Shown here piece by piece: positions 1-13,506 of a DNA stretch of 64,000 nucleotides. Below the pieces are notes generated by a model. That model was not told where the DNA came from. It searched no databases and saw only the letters and a program-made list of their open reading frames with translations. Positions within the stretch are counted from its first letter, which is position 1, and each line of letters begins with the position of its first letter. This stretch comes from Arenicola marina (taxonomy: Eukaryota > Annelida > Polychaeta > Arenicolidae). The stretch spans positions 34,698,133-34,762,132 of the forward strand of contig OZ025263.1 in the NCBI GenBank assembly GCA_964019135.1. Reading direction: 5' to 3'. A program made the translations under genes and the position numbers.

Positions 1-1110
1 TTACAGGATTAGACTGTAATTACAGATACACCATGTTACAAGATCAGACTGTAGCTACAGATACACCATGTTACAGGATCAGACTGTAGCTACAGATGCA
101 CCATGTTACAGGATCAGAATGTAGCTACAGATACACCACGTTACAGGATCAGACTGTAGCCACAGATACACCATGTTACAGGATCAGACTGTAGCTACAG
201 ATACACCATGTCACAGGATCAGACTGTAGCTGCAGATACACCATGTTACAGGATCAGACTGTAACTACAGATACACCATGTTACAGAATCAGGCTGTAAT
301 TACAGATACACCATGTTACAGGATCAGACTGTAGCTACAGATACACCATGCTACAGGATCAGACTAGCTACAGATACACCATGTTACAGGATCAGACTGT
401 AGCTACAGATACACCATGTTACAGGATCAGACTGTAGCTACAGATACACCATGTTACAGGATCAGACTGTAGCTACAGATACACCATGTTACAGGATCAG
501 ACTATAGCTACAGATACACCATGTTACAGGATCAGACTGTAGCTACAGATACACCATGTTACAGGATCAGACTGTAGCTACAGATACACCATGTTACAGG
601 ATCAGACCGTAGCTACAGATACACCATGTTACAAGATCAGTAGCTACAGATACACCATGTTACAAGATCAGTAGCTACAGATACACCATGTTACAGGATC
701 AGACTGTAGCTACAGATACACCATGTTACAGGATCAGACTGTAGCTACAGATACATCATGCTACAGGATCAGACTGCAGCTACAGATACACCACGTTACA
801 GGATCAGACGGTAGCTACAGATACACCATGTTACAGGATCAGACTGTAGCTACAGATACACCACGTTACACGATCAGACCGTAGCTACAGATACACCATG
901 TTACAGGATCAGACTGTAGCTACAGATACACCATGTTACAGGATCAGACTGTAGCTACAGATACACCATGTTACAGGATCAGACTGTAGCTACAGATACA
1001 CCATGTTACAGGATCAGACTGTAGCTTCAGATACACCATGTTACAGGATCAGACCGTAGCTACAGATACACCATGTTACAGGATCAGACTGTGGCTACGG
1101 ATACACCATG
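1..1110. repeat. 35-bp minisatellite, about 31 units
   Basis: Head-to-tail units of about 35 bp, recognisable by GTTACAGGATCAGACTGTAG followed by a CTACAGATACACCAT-type segment. Most units differ by single substitutions; a few are shorter, for example around 362-366 and 640-660. The array is cut by the window edge, so its true length is unknown. No coding sense is seen. Confidence 0.95.
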
Positions 1111-2530
1111 TGGTTGTAATATGTGCTGGCTACTGGTGTGTAGCCATCAGTGCGTGACCCCGACTTGACCTTCTGGCGACATCCGGTTGATTAATTCCAT
1201 AAAGTGATAGGTATCGTTCCATCATGTATACGCCACTCTGCTCTAGGGACACGAAACGAAAGGCCAACAAACAAATTTTTCACACAACATCTTTTTAAAG
1301 GGACATTTGTTGTCGTGGTCCGCGAAGACGTTTGTCACCGTTTTGACACGTGCTTTCCAGATTCAATATATCATTTATTTGAGCAGGAAGCGATGCTTAT
1401 GTAAGGTGAGGCGCCCGTCAGAGATCGATCAACACGGTCTGCGGTCCTAAACCCCTCATGGCTTACACATGGGACTTGATCAGACAGCTACTGGCGTCCT
1501 GGCCAGTGTACAGACATTGCTGTGGGCTGGGGGGTTCCGCGGTAAAGTGCCCCATCTCCTTTTCACCGCCAAAATCCCCCAAAATCCGTTCGAGGGATAT
1601 TTTTTCTCGGCAACCCGCTCAATGAACGCACATTTTAAGAGCCCCCACCCCCCGGTCGCAATTTTTAAATATCCGTTCTATAGGGGTATCTCTTTCATCA
1701 TAAATGTCCGCTCCCTCAGGCATCAAGGGGCACCTACGGAACCCCCCAACCAGATTCGTATAACAGTGCACCTCCCCCCCCCGGTACAAACATTAGACAG
1801 TGAATTACTCCGATCTGTATACCAAGTGGACTCGACGGGCCATTAACGTAAGTCATGGTGACCCACCCCACATTATATTAAACCATTGTTGGTTCCATGT
1901 ACAACTCAGTAAGACTACAAATAGAGAACGGTTGCTCCCAGCCATGTCGCTAATTGATCATGTGATCGCCAGACCTAGCGTGGAGTTTACTATCTAATAT
2001 GTGTTCCTGTCGTATCTATTGCTACTACCGTCATTATATCGACTAGGAATGGCGCGTGAACCGCAGTTCGAGTGTCGGTCCCTAAGTTTTAATTGCGGAA
2101 AACACATTGGCTATCCATGCTGGGGTACCGAGACATGGTTTCCTACATCTCCTATGTATAACCTCTCTTATTGCACTCAATATTCGATGGAAGTTTTACA
2201 TACTTTGGCTCCACTTGCAGTGAAATATGTACTTTTTTACAATTAAAACATATTATTTTTATTAATATTACCGTAACGCATTTTAAAATCTTGCCACCAT
2301 GCATTACCTCCGCCCCCACCCCCAATGCATGGCTTATATATAGATCGGCAAGTATATGTGGATTATATGACTATACGACATAGCTACGTCCGCGAATTGT
2401 GTAAAGTATAAGGTCATATTGCGACAGTTGGGGGTCAGGGGAGTAAGAGGCCACGTGTCTGGGAGTAGCCCCCGACTTTTTTGATAACTATATAAAACGC
2501 ACCTTCGAAATTATTATTTTATAGAGGACA
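1111..2530. other. Non-coding stretch with an old interspersed repeat
   Basis: No gene is recognised; open frames are short and lack family resemblance. About 1541-1745 resembles 26180-26375: both share ACCCGCTC, a C-rich block followed by GGTCGCAA plus an A/T stretch, and a TAAATGTCCGCTC-like block in the same order. This suggests two diverged copies of one transposable-element family. Confidence 0.5.
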
Positions 2531-2537
2531 ATGTGCA

Positions 2538-2612
2538 GGGGTACGGCTCGCAACAGCCTCTGAGCTGCAATCGTCGACACAAGTCAAACGTTCTACCAAC
2601 TGACCCACAGGG
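2538..2612 (-). repeat. Decayed tRNA-like sequence (SINE head or tRNA relic)
   Basis: The minus strand at 2589-2604 reads GTCAGTTGGTAGAACG, a good pol III A-box match. A weak B-box-like segment (GTTGCGAGCC) lies about 45 bases further on. There is no clean cloverleaf, so a SINE remnant is more likely than a working tRNA gene. Confidence 0.45.
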
Positions 2613-2625
2613 GTGACCCGCAAAG

Positions 2626-3479
2626 CTGCGGGTAAGTCGTAGATCTCTGACTCATTGACGCAAACACAATAGGCAGAACCGTTTTCCATTGTTCAGAGTA
2701 CTGTGCTCCCCCCCCCCCCCTCCCGTTATCACCCCTACCACGCTCCTCCCCCGCACACAGGGTTCCATCCCAACCGGTTTGCCTGTCCAAAGACCGCCGT
2801 GAAATGGCCGCCGTCGCCAGGCTAACCATGCAGAGGCCAGAAACAACGGTCCTACCGACAAAGATAAAGACACGAAAGGTTTTTATTATAAAAACTAACG
2901 AGCGGCTGTCCCGAATAGCAGCCGGTGAGCCACTCTCTCCCTTCGACTCACTCCGCTAGGGCCTCATTATATAAAAGCAGAGCTTGCGTAGCGCCACCGT
3001 GCGGAGGAGCTTGCCCCTGAGCCTTCTATTCTCTCGGGCGACCAGCCTCCACACTCTGGCCACCGGACACGGGGAAGAGGAACGGCTAAGTGGGGGGGGG
3101 GGGGGGGGGGATCTGGCAACAGTCGCCCAAGGATATACTAGCTGCAGGGCTCTGACGTACTGGGTCGTCTGACGTCAGAAATAGCGCCGAGATTCTTGGC
3201 GGTGCACCAGTGAAAGCAATCCCCTTGGCATCGCCTAAAAATATGCCTCTAATCTTTTCTTCCTTATTCAATGTCCTGTTCCCTTTCGGCCTCCATCCCA
3301 CACCCATTTGCCTCGATTTCTTCCTGTGCTCTTACTCTCTTCATCTACTTCATTAATTCTTAGTCCGCATTTCTACCTTGTAGTCGTTCCGTCTTTTTTC
3401 TCTTCGCCCCTTGTAGTCTTTCCTCCTGTATCTCATTCTATCTTGTAATCGTTCCTTCGCATTTCGCCTCGTGTTTTTT
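2626..3479. other. Non-coding, with long poly-C and poly-G runs
   Basis: No gene seen. The stretch contains a C run near 2707-2720 and a 19-base G run at 3092-3110. T/C-rich sequence from about 3350 looks like degraded outer units of the following array. Confidence 0.5.
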
Positions 3480-5880
3480 TCCTCCTGTAACTCCCATCGC
3501 CCCTTGTAGTCTATCCTCTTGTAACTCTCGTCGCCCCTTGTAGTCTTTCCTCTTGTAACTCTCATCGCCCCTTGTAGTCTTTCCTCTTGTAACTCTCATC
3601 GCCCCTTGTAGTCTTTCCTCTTGTAACTCCCATCGCCCCTTGTAGTCTTTCCTCTTGTAACTCCCATCGCCCCTTGTAGTCTTTCCTCTTGTAACTCCCA
3701 TCGCCCCTTGTAGTCTTTCCTCTTGTAACTCTCATCGCCCCTTGTAGTCTTTCCTCTTGTAACTCCCATCGCCCCTTGTAGTCTTTCCTCTTGTAACTCT
3801 CATCGCCCCTTGTAGTCTTTCCTCTTGTAACTCTCATCGCCCCTTGTAGTCTTTCCTCTTGTAACTCTCATCGCCCCTTGTAGTCTTTCCTCTTGTAACT
3901 CCCATCGCTCCTTGTAGTCTTTCCTCTTGTAACTCTCATCGCCCCTTGTAGTCTTTCCTCTTGTAACTCTCATCGCCCCTTGTAGTCTTTCCTCTTGTAA
4001 CTCCCATCGCCCCTTGTAGTCTTTCCTCTTGTAACTCTCATCGCCCCTTGTAGTCTTTCCTCTTGTAACTCTCATCGCCCCTTGTAGTCTTTCCTCTTGT
4101 AACTCCCATCGCCCCTTGTAGTCTTTCCTCTTGTAACTCCCATCGCCCCTTGTCGTCTTTCCTCTTGTAACTCTCATCGCCCCTTGTAGTCTTTCCTCTT
4201 GTAACTCTCATCGCCCCTTGTAGTCTTTCCTCTTGTAACTCCCATCGCCCCTTGTAGTCTTTCCTCTTGTAACTCTCATCGCCCCTTGTAGTCTTTCCTC
4301 TTGTAGCTCTCATCGCCCCTTGTAGTCTTTCCTCTTGTAACTCTCATCGCCCCTTGTAGTCTTTCCTCTTGTAACTCCCATCGCCCCTTGTAGTCTTTCC
4401 TCTTGTAACTCTCATCGCCCCTTGTAGTCTTTCCTCTTGTAACTCCCATCGCCCCTTGTAGTCTTTCCTCTTGTAACTCTCATCGCCCCTTGTAGTCTTT
4501 CCTCTTGTAACTCTCATCGCCCCTTGTAGTCTTTCCTCTTGTAACTCTCATCGCCCCTTGTAGTCTTTCCTCTTGTAACTCTCATCGCCCCTTGTAGTCT
4601 TTCCTCTTGTAACTCTCATCGCCCCTTGTAGTCTTTCCTCTTGTAACTCTCATCGCCCCTTGTAGTCTTTCCTCTTGTAACTCTCATCGCCCCTTGTAGT
4701 CTTTCCTCTTGTAACTCGCATCGCCCCTTGTAGTCTTTCCTCTTGTAACTCTCATCGCCCCTTGTAGTCTTTCCTCTTGTAACTCCCATCGCCCATTGTA
4801 GTCTTTCCTCTTGTAACTCTCATCGCCCCTTGTAGTCTTTCCTCTTGTAACTCTCATCGCCCCTTGTAGTCTTTCCTCTTGTAACTCTCATCGTCCCTTG
4901 TAGTCTTTTCTCTTGTAACTCCCATCGCCCCTTGTAGTCTTTCCTCTTGTAACTCCCATCGCCCATTGTAGTCTTTCCTCTTGTAACTCCCATCGCCCCT
5001 TGTAGTCTTTCCTCTTGTAACTCTCATCGCCCCTTGTAGTCTTTCCCCTTGTAACTCTCATCGTCCCTTGTAGTCTTTCCTCTTGTAACTCTCATCGCCC
5101 CTTGTAGTCTTTCCTCTTGTAACTCTCATCGCCCCTTGTAGTCTTTCCTCTTGTAACTCTCATCGCCCCTTGTAGTCTTTCCTCTTGTAACTCCCATCGC
5201 CCCTTGTAGTCTTTCCTCTTGTAACCCTCATCGCCCCTTGTAGTCCATCCTCTTGTAACTCTCATCGCCCCTTGTAGTCTTTCCTCTTGTAACTCCCATC
5301 GCCCCTTGTAGTCTTTCCTCTTGTAACTCCCATCGCCCCTTGTAGTCTTTCCTCTTGTAACTCCCATCGCCCATTGTAGTCTTTCCTCTTGTAACTCTCA
5401 TCGCCCCTTGTAGTCTTTCCTCTTGTAACTCTCATCGCCCCTTGTAGTCTTTCCTCTTGTAACTCCCATCGCCCCTTGTAGTCTTTCCTCTTGTAACTCT
5501 CATCGCCCCTTGTAGTCTTTCCTCTTGTAACTCTCATCGCCCCTTGTAGTCTTTCCTCTTGTGACTCCCATCGCCCATTGTAGTCTTTCCTCTTGTAACT
5601 CTCATCGCCCCTTGTAGTCTTTCCTCTTGTAACTCTCATCGCCCCTTGTAGTCTTTCCTCTTGTAACTCCCATCGCCCCTTGTAGTCTTTCCTCTTGTAA
5701 CTCTCATCGCCCCTTGTAGTCTTTCCTCTTGTAACTCTCATCGCCCCTTGTAGTCTTTCCTCTTGTAACTCCCATCGCCCCTTGTAGTCTTTCCTCTTGT
5801 AACTCCCATCGCCCCTTGTAGTCTTTCCTCTTGTAACTCCCATCGCCCCTTGTAGTCTTTCCTCTTGTAACTTATCGTCC
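3480..5880. repeat. 34-bp minisatellite, about 70 units
   Basis: Highly homogeneous units built on CCCCTTGTAGTCTTTCCTCT followed by TGTAACTCTCATCG or its CCCATCG variant. The variants differ mainly at one T/C site. The minus strand is open in several frames because the unit lacks stops there. Since 34 is not a multiple of three, the frames merely rotate and these frames are not taken as genes. Degenerate units reach out to about 3353. Confidence 0.97.
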
Positions 5881-8621
5881 CTTGTAACATTTCTTTATGT
5901 TATTGTTTTCATTCCACCTTGTAGTCTGTACCTTCCCCTTCGTTCCCTGACACTAGACTGCAGACGCTGCTATATCCTTCGAGTCTAAGTCTGTGGGACC
6001 CGTTTAAACCGGTTAACACTTTTGGGGCTCGGCGCCCGGCAGGATCGATACCTGGAGGCACCATGACAGCCCCCTACCTTAATGCCCCCCCCCCCCCACC
6101 CCCAACCCTTCACCACCCTCTACCCCTCACCAAGCCATCCCATCACGGCCGCCGGCCACCACCACACGGACTTCGCCATCATTCATCAAAACACCCTCAT
6201 CCATTCCCCCACTCTACTTTCCACCCTCTCCCCTCATCACTGACTCACCCGCTCACCATCACGCCGCCCCCCGTCGCCCATCCCTCACCAAGCCATACCA
6301 TCACGACGTCAGGCCCACCACCACCCGGACCTCGAAATCCCTCACTCCACCCCCTCCTCCCCATCGTCAGGAGCCTCGGACCCACCAACCAATAAAGACC
6401 TAAGAGACGCCAGCTTCAAGCCCCCCCCCCCACCCCGCTCCCTCCCTCCATCCCACGTGCTCCAGCCGGCTCAGCGGCCCGCTAAACCGGATTGCTCTAC
6501 ACGGATTACACGGATTCTCAATAAAAATAAACTTGACGATCTGAGTAGGCCGTTTGTTACGTTCTGCGCAATATCGGTTTCAACTCTTGAACTGGCTTTG
6601 AATGGAAAATGCTGGGCGTTTAAGAACTTTCGTTTCTCGATAAAACTACTTGGTTTTTCGTGATTGGCGCCCGTATTGTCACCAAAGGCTATACATTATT
6701 TTCAAATCTTTGTTATTACCAGGACGTATCTAAGATCTTACGCGACCAACCATATTTCACTATTTGACAGTGTCTGTTATAGCCAACAGTGTTACGTGCT
6801 TACCCATGGCAGACTATTTAACAAGGCTTAGATCCTTTCAACAAAGTCTGTCTGAAGTGCAAATAGCATTTTGATGTGATTAGGACATCAAAATGCTATT
6901 TTAATGCTATGCTGAAGTTCTATATCGCACAAGACATTAAAAGAGACGAAATCAGTGTTTACCAGAATAGATACTTCTCGACGGCGGTGCACATTGATAT
7001 GTCGCCAAAATGCGGAGTTGCTTTGTCATTTAAAAGAAAAAACTGGTTTTGCCTCTTGGACGCCATCTTGTAACTTGTGTTATGGCGACTGGGCTGCACA
7101 GTCCTCGCGGATTCGGCTTCGGGTGATGAAGCCATGGAGACCATAAGCGGTGGCTGTGTTTGGACGACTGGCGCCCTCTCCCGCCCACGAGGTGTGCGCT
7201 GCTGGCAGTCCGCGCTGAGATACCGGGAACACGCCCGAGGCGAGGGTTTTGACTTGAGGGATACAATGGGTGTTATCTCGCCACTCTTTCAAACACAATT
7301 ATGTTACCATAAACGAAGAAGTGTTTGAGAATGTATTTAGTCTGGTTCGATCAGCCCCTCGTGGAAGCGTCGAATAGTCAGACATGTGTACATTTGTGTG
7401 CCAAGGGAAGAAAAACGTGCTGACAAACTCTTCATTTCGTCTTTGGATTGTGTTTTCGTGCAATCATGGATCGTGGGGCTCCGGGGCTTGGCGTTCGGAT
7501 CGCTCTGCTTGCGGTCTGCCTGGGTCGAATGGGAAAGCCACCTGCTCACCTGATACTCATATACTACCCAATGGAGATAAGTCAAAAACAGCCAACATCT
7601 TTTCATTCAAACAGATATATGTGCATAACAATTGTTCGTGTTTCTTTTCGCATCTAGTAAAATATATCGTAGAGTTGTTTATCCAAAGCGAGTGAGTCAC
7701 TCACTGTTCCTCGGAACTACGCAGTACAGACATCAGATATAAATAGCATCGACATTGAGCATAAGTGTGGCTGTCTCGTGGCATCTTAATTGCCCTTGGC
7801 GCCCGCATGGCCTTGGATCCCTCAAACCTAGGTCGCCACGGGTGTCGCTGGGTGGGGTGGATCTGGCGTGGGGAGGGGTGGGGGAGGGGTGGGGGTGCGT
7901 GTGTTTCGTGCCCTGACCTTCAAGCTAACCGGTCGGTCACTCGTGCCGCGGATTAGTGGACCACGTGACCAGATACATATCCACACGCGTCCGCCAAGGT
8001 CGACGAGCGTCAGTGCACCTCTCATGGCAGCTTCATCACTCATCACATCAACTCGTGGTCATATCAAGGCTCTTCCAGCCCCTCTGGCGCCTTGTGGTGG
8101 AGCAGGTGGCGGGGAGCTTCAGATATCAAGATACATACCACTTTAACATAGGAAAAAAAGAAGGGGCGACTTCAATTGCAGAATAGACTGGCTCTCCCAC
8201 TGTGCAAAATGTATAGTTCGAAAACAAAAGCCCCAACAATATACCTTGTTTTCTAGAATTACAACAAAATAAAATTGTTTTCTGTTGTTTTAGGTTCATA
8301 CGCCACAAATAACAGTGTCTCATGGTTTAAATACATCTATCATCACTTCTCTGTCGCCTTCACCTCGCAGGCTTCCATCAGGTCTGACGGCTACTCGAGC
8401 GGTTCTAATGGTACACCTCTGACCAAGGGTTACAAATACACACCCCGGACAATCCAGTGATAACGTGTGGTGGATGGGCAGTCGGGCAGTCCGAGGTCAC
8501 TGGGGGGGGGGGGGGGGGGGCGATCGGTTCATACTCGCGGGCAGGCAGAGCCAGCCCCCTGCCAATCCGTCCCTTCACGCTTGCACAATGGGTGGGGGTG
8601 GGGGGGAGGAGGTGCAGGAGA
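5881..8621. other. Non-coding; C-rich block, short hairpin, poly-G run
   Basis: No gene recognised. 6083-6440 is strongly C-rich. 6861-6877 and 6885-6901 form a perfect 17-bp inverted repeat with a 7-base loop. A 19-base G run lies at 8502-8520. Confidence 0.5.
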
Positions 8622-9010
8622 GGGCGCCAGCGTGCTCCAGAGAGGGGTGGGGAGAGGGACAACAGCGTGTTCCAGAGAGGGGTGGGGAGAGGGACGCCAG
8701 CGTGCTCCAGAGAGGGGTGGAGAGAGGGAGGCCCGCGTGCTCCAGAGAGGGGTGGGGAGAGGGACGCCAGAGTGCTCCAGAGAGGGGTGGAGAGAGGGAG
8801 GCTAGCGTGCTCCAGAGAGGGGTGGGGAGAGGGACGCCAGCGTGCTCCAGAGAGGGGTGGAGAGAGGGAGGCCCGCGTGCTCGAGAGAGGGTTGGGGAGA
8901 GGGACGCCAGCGTGCTGCAGATAGGGGTGTGGAAAGGGAAGCCAGAGTGCTTCAGATAGGGGTGGGGAGAGGGACACCATTGTGTCCCACACAGGGGTGG
9001 AGTGACCTAA
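8622..9010. repeat. 35-bp G-rich minisatellite, about 11 units
   Basis: Units carry GTGCTCCAGAGAGGGGTGG followed by a GGGAGAGGGA-like stretch. Outer units at the 3' side (from about 8915) are more diverged. The array is purine-rich on one strand and so has triplex potential. Open frames across it are by-products of composition. Confidence 0.93.
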
Positions 9011-10234
9011 TTGTCAGGGTGTCTTGTCCACTGAGATCTCCAAAGATGACACACCTGCCTTCCGCCAACAAATGATCGCCAAGGAGGCTTATCTGTCTGT
9101 GCGTCGACGCTCCACTTGATCTACACTCTGCAAGGTGTGTAGCGTGTCATTGGCCAGCACACGGCTTCAAGCCAGTGAACCCGACGACCATGTCCATCTC
9201 GCGGCTTGTAAGTGGCTTTCTTATACGGCCCATTAAAGGTCGTTTGCGTTGCGTCAGGCCGCACGATTTCCAGATATGGGTGCGTGGCACGATGGGCGGA
9301 AGCCCGGATGTTTAACGCCGGGTGAGTCACGTGTCTTGAGGTTGTTGCGTGGCGCCTAACATGCCATGCTCTAATCACTCTGTTATCGAACCGTGCTTGC
9401 GGTGCATGCAGCTTGTTCCAGTCATTGCCCCACTTAAACCACCCATGCATTTGGGTCATTGATTGAAGCAAAAAGGAGACACGAAGTCTTTCGGCATCGA
9501 TTGGAATTGAAAATATTCATTTCCTTACCATAAACGCAATGGCGGCGAAACGAATCGGCCTAAATCACAGCAAAAGCTGCAAATCCATCGCCTTACGCAG
9601 ACGGGTGGATGCCAAGAACAGTAAAACAACGAGTCGTTTTTTACTCTCACAGCAATATTTTTCTGAAGAAACTCTTTTTATTCTCAGCATGAAGCTAAAT
9701 GTGGTTGTGACTTGTTCTAAAGCTCAGTTATTGCTCATGATTGGTATTCACTACGATTGTCGATTTCGTAACATTTAAATTACTATTCTGACGCCAGTCT
9801 ATTGTATAAACTGTAGATTATTTTTTTAAACGTAGTTTTAGCGAGCTAAGAAATTGAGATTGACTCAACGAGACCAAACTGCATATTTCATTTGAACAAT
9901 CTTTTATGTTACGAAATCGACAATCAAACTGGTTTGATCGCTTGGTGAGCGCTGGTGAGCGCTGGTGAGCGCTGGTGAGCGTCCCTGGTGCATACTATGA
10001 TTACTGTATACTGTGGTGTAACTGAGGTCAAAGGTCAACGTTCAGACCCTTGAATGGCGCCGACGCGACCTGACACGTGGCTCCATGCCCTCCCCCACCC
10101 CTCCCCCCACTCCTCCTCCACTTCTAACCAGAACGACTCCTGGCTGGATCATCGGTCACCAGAGGTCGTCAGAGACACCGAGCTGGTTATATATAGCTGG
10201 TCGCCTCGCCAAAGCGCCTTCCGCCCCGTCAACT
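9011..10234. other. Non-coding with a 20-bp perfect inverted repeat
   Basis: No gene recognised. 9755-9774 and 9906-9925 are perfect reverse complements (GATTGTCGATTTCGTAACAT), spaced by about 130 bases. A short GCTGGTGAGC tandem, about four copies, lies at 9943-9982. A TATATATAG motif lies at about 10187, just before the 21-bp array. Confidence 0.5.
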
Positions 10235-13200
10235 CCAAAAAAGCGGCCACCTCTGTACGTAAGGCGGCCACCTCTGTACGAAAGCCCGCCACATCTGTAC
10301 GTAAGGCGGCCATCTCTGTACGTAAGGCGACCACCTCTGTACGTAAGGCGACCACCTCTGTATGAAACGCAGCCACCTCTGTACGTAAGGCGACCACCTC
10401 TGTACGTAAGGCGGCCACATCTGTACGTAAGGCGACCGCCTCTGTAAGTAAGGCGGCCACCTCTGTACGTAAGGCGGCCACCTCTGTACGTAAGGCGACC
10501 ACCTCTGTAAGTAAGGCGACCATCTCTGTATAAAACGCGGCCACCTCTGTACGTAAGGCGACCGCCTCTGTGCGTAAGGCGGCCACCTCTGTACGTAAGG
10601 CGGCCACCTCTGTACGTAAGGCGACCATCTCTGTAAGTAAGGCGACCATCTCTGTATAAAACGCGGCCACCTCTGTGCGTAAGGCGACCGCCTCTGTAAG
10701 TAAGGCGGCCACCTCTGTACGTAAGGCGGCCACCTCTGTACGTAAGGCGACCACCTCTGTAAGTAAGGCGACCATCTCTGTATAAAACGCGGCCACCTCT
10801 GTACGTAAGGCGACCACCTCTGTACGTAAGGCGGCCACCTCTGTACGTAAGGCGGCCACCTCTGTACGTAAGGCGGCCACCTCTGTACGTAAGGCGGCCA
10901 CCTCTGTACGTAAGGCGACCACCTCTGTACGTAAGGCGGCCACCTCTGTACGTAAGGCGACCACCTCTGTACGTAAGGCGGCCACCTCTGTACGTAAGGC
11001 GACCACCTCTGTAAGTAAGGCGACCATCTCTGTATAAAACGCGGCCACCTCTGTACGTAAGGCGACCACCTCTGTAAGTAAGGCGGCCACCTCTGTACGT
11101 AAGGCGACCACCTCTGTAAGTAAGGCGGCCACCTCTGTACGTAAGGCGGCCACCTCTGTACGTAAGGCGACCACCTCTGTAAGTAAGGCGACCATCTCTG
11201 TATAAAACGCGGCCACCTCTGTACGTAAGGCGACCACCTCTGTAAGTAAGGCGGCCACCTCTGTACGTAAGGCGACCACCTCTGTAAGTAAGGCGGCCAC
11301 CTCTGTACGTAAGGCGGCCACCTCTGTACGTAAGGCGACCACCTCTGTAAGTAAGGCGACCATCTCTGTATAAAACGCGGCCACCTCTGTACGTAAGGCG
11401 ACCGCCTCTGTGCGTAAGGCGGCCACCTCTGTACGTAAGGCGGCCACCTCTGTACGTAAGGCGACCACCTCTGTAAGTAAGGCGACCATCTCTGTATAAA
11501 ACGCGGCCACCTCTGTACGTAAGGCGACCACCTCTGTACGTAAGGCGGCCACCGCTGTACGTAAGGCGGCCACCTCTGTACGTAAGGCGGCCACCTCTGT
11601 ACGTAACGCGGCCACCTCTGCACGTAAGGCGACCACCTCTGTACATAAGGCGGCCACCTCTGTATGAAACGCAGCCACCTCTGTACGTAAGGCGGCCACC
11701 TCTGTACGTAAGGCGACCACCTCTGTATGAAACGCAGCCACCTCTGTACGTAAGGCGGCCACCTCTGTACGTAAGGCGACCACCTCTGTATGAAACGCAG
11801 CCACCTCTGTACGTAAGGCGGCCACCTCTGTACGTAAGGCGACCACCTCTGTACGTAAGGCGACCACCTCTGTACGTAAGGCGACCACCTCTGTATGAAA
11901 CGCAGCCACCTCTGTACGTAAGGCGACCACCTCTGTACGTAAGGCGACCACCTCTGTATGAAACGCAGCCACCTCTGTACGTAAGGCGACCACCTCTGTA
12001 CGTAAGGCGACCACCTCTGTAAGTAAGGCGGCCACCTCTGTACGTAAGGCGACCACCTCTGTACGTAAGGCGACCACCTCTGTATGAAACGCAGCCACCT
12101 CTGTACGTAAGGCGACCACCTCTGTACGTAAGGCGACCACCTCTGTAAGTAAGGCGGCCACCTCTGTACATAAGGCGACCACCTCTGTATGAAACGCAGC
12201 CACCTTGGCACGTAAGGCGTCCACCGCTGTACGTAAGGCGGCCACCTCTGTACGTAAGGCGACCACCTCTGTACGTAAGGCGACCACCTCTGTACGTAAG
12301 GCGGCCACCTCTGTACGTAAGGCGGCCACCTCTGTACGTAAGGCGGCCACCTCTGTACGTAAGGCGGCCATCTCTGTACGTAAGGCGACCACCTCTGTAA
12401 GTAAGGCGACCATCTCTGTATAAAACGCGGCCACCTCTGTACGTAAGGCGACCGCCTCTGTAAGTAAGGCGGCCACCTCTGTACGTAAGGCGGCCACCTC
12501 TGTAAGTAAGGCGGCCATCTCTGTATAAGACGCGGCCACCTCTGTACGTAAGGCGACCACCTCTGTACGTAAGGCGGCCACCTCTGTACGTAAGGCGGCC
12601 ACCTCTGTACGTAAGGCGGCCACCTCTGTACGTAACGCGGCCACCTCTGTACGTAAGGCGACCACCTCTGTAAGTAAGGCGACCATCTCTGTATAAAACG
12701 CGGCCACCTCTGTACGTAAGGCGACCACCTCTGTACGTAAGGCGACCACCTCTGTACGTAGGGCGGCCACCTCTGTACGTAACGCGGCCACCTCTGTACG
12801 TAAGGCGGCCACCTCTGTACGTAAGGCGGCCACCTCTGTACGTAAGGCGACCACCTCTGTACGTAAGGCGGCCACCTCTGCATGAAACGCGGCCACCTCT
12901 GTACGTAAGGCGACCGCCTCTGTGCGTAAGGCGGCCACCTCTGTACGTAAGGCGGCCACCTCTGTACGTAAGGCGACCACCTCTGTACGTAAGGCGGCCA
13001 CCTCTGTACGTAAGGCGACCGCCTCTGTAAGTAAGGCGGCCACCTCTGTACGTAAGGCGACCACCTCTGTACGTAAGGCGACCACCTCTGTACGTCAGGC
13101 GACCACCTATGTAAGTAAGGCGACCGCCTCTGTAAGAAAGGCGACCGCCTCTGTAAGAAAGGCGGCCACCTCTGTACGTAAGGCGACCACCTCTGTACGT

Positions 13201-13240
13201 AAGGCGACCACCTCTGTATGAAACGCGGCCACCTCTACGT
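10235..13240. repeat. 21-bp minisatellite with higher-order structure, about 140 units
   Basis: The unit is CTCTGTACGTAAGGCGGCCA plus one base. Because 21 is a multiple of three and the minus strand lacks stops, the minus strand is open in all three frames (up to 978 codons, one frame giving heptads of the type VAALRTE). Variant units form higher-order repeats. TATAAAAC-bearing units start at 10529, 10655, 10781, 11033, 11201, 11369 and 11495, always multiples of 21 apart (126, 126, 252, 168, 168, 126). TATGAAAC-bearing units recur every 63 bp near 11663-11789. Non-coding is preferred, because the common variants change residues rather than silent sites. Confidence 0.95.
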
Positions 13241-13506
13241 CACGTTATATAAGAGGTTGAGGCACATAGCATGGTACAGGTAACAACCGCTTGGAGTGAG
13301 GACGTAACCGATGGCAACAGAGGCATGCCAACCCCTCCAGCGTCCGCTCCCCCCCCCCCACCCATTCCCTTTCTCCAACATGCATACAATCGACGACCCG
13401 GCGACATGTTGTGAAGGCTATCACGGCCAGGTAGGTGGAGGGAGTAGGGGGTAAGGGGCGATAGCCCTAGATCCGTGAGTGGGAGGGGTGTGGGGCAGGG
13501 GTGTTA

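Noticed and set aside
1-1110. CRISPR-like array
   Set aside because: Units are contiguous without spacers and the genome is eukaryotic.
5262-5843. 193-codon minus frame in the 34-bp array
   Set aside because: A rotating-frame by-product of a stop-free repeat.
6063-6395. Pro/His-rich 110-codon frame
   Set aside because: It is a composition effect of a C-rich stretch, with no supporting signals.
10149-13085. 978-codon frame as a genuine coiled-coil gene
   Set aside because: All three minus frames are open because of the 21-bp unit. The common variants are replacement changes, there is no upstream ATG, and no splice context is seen.
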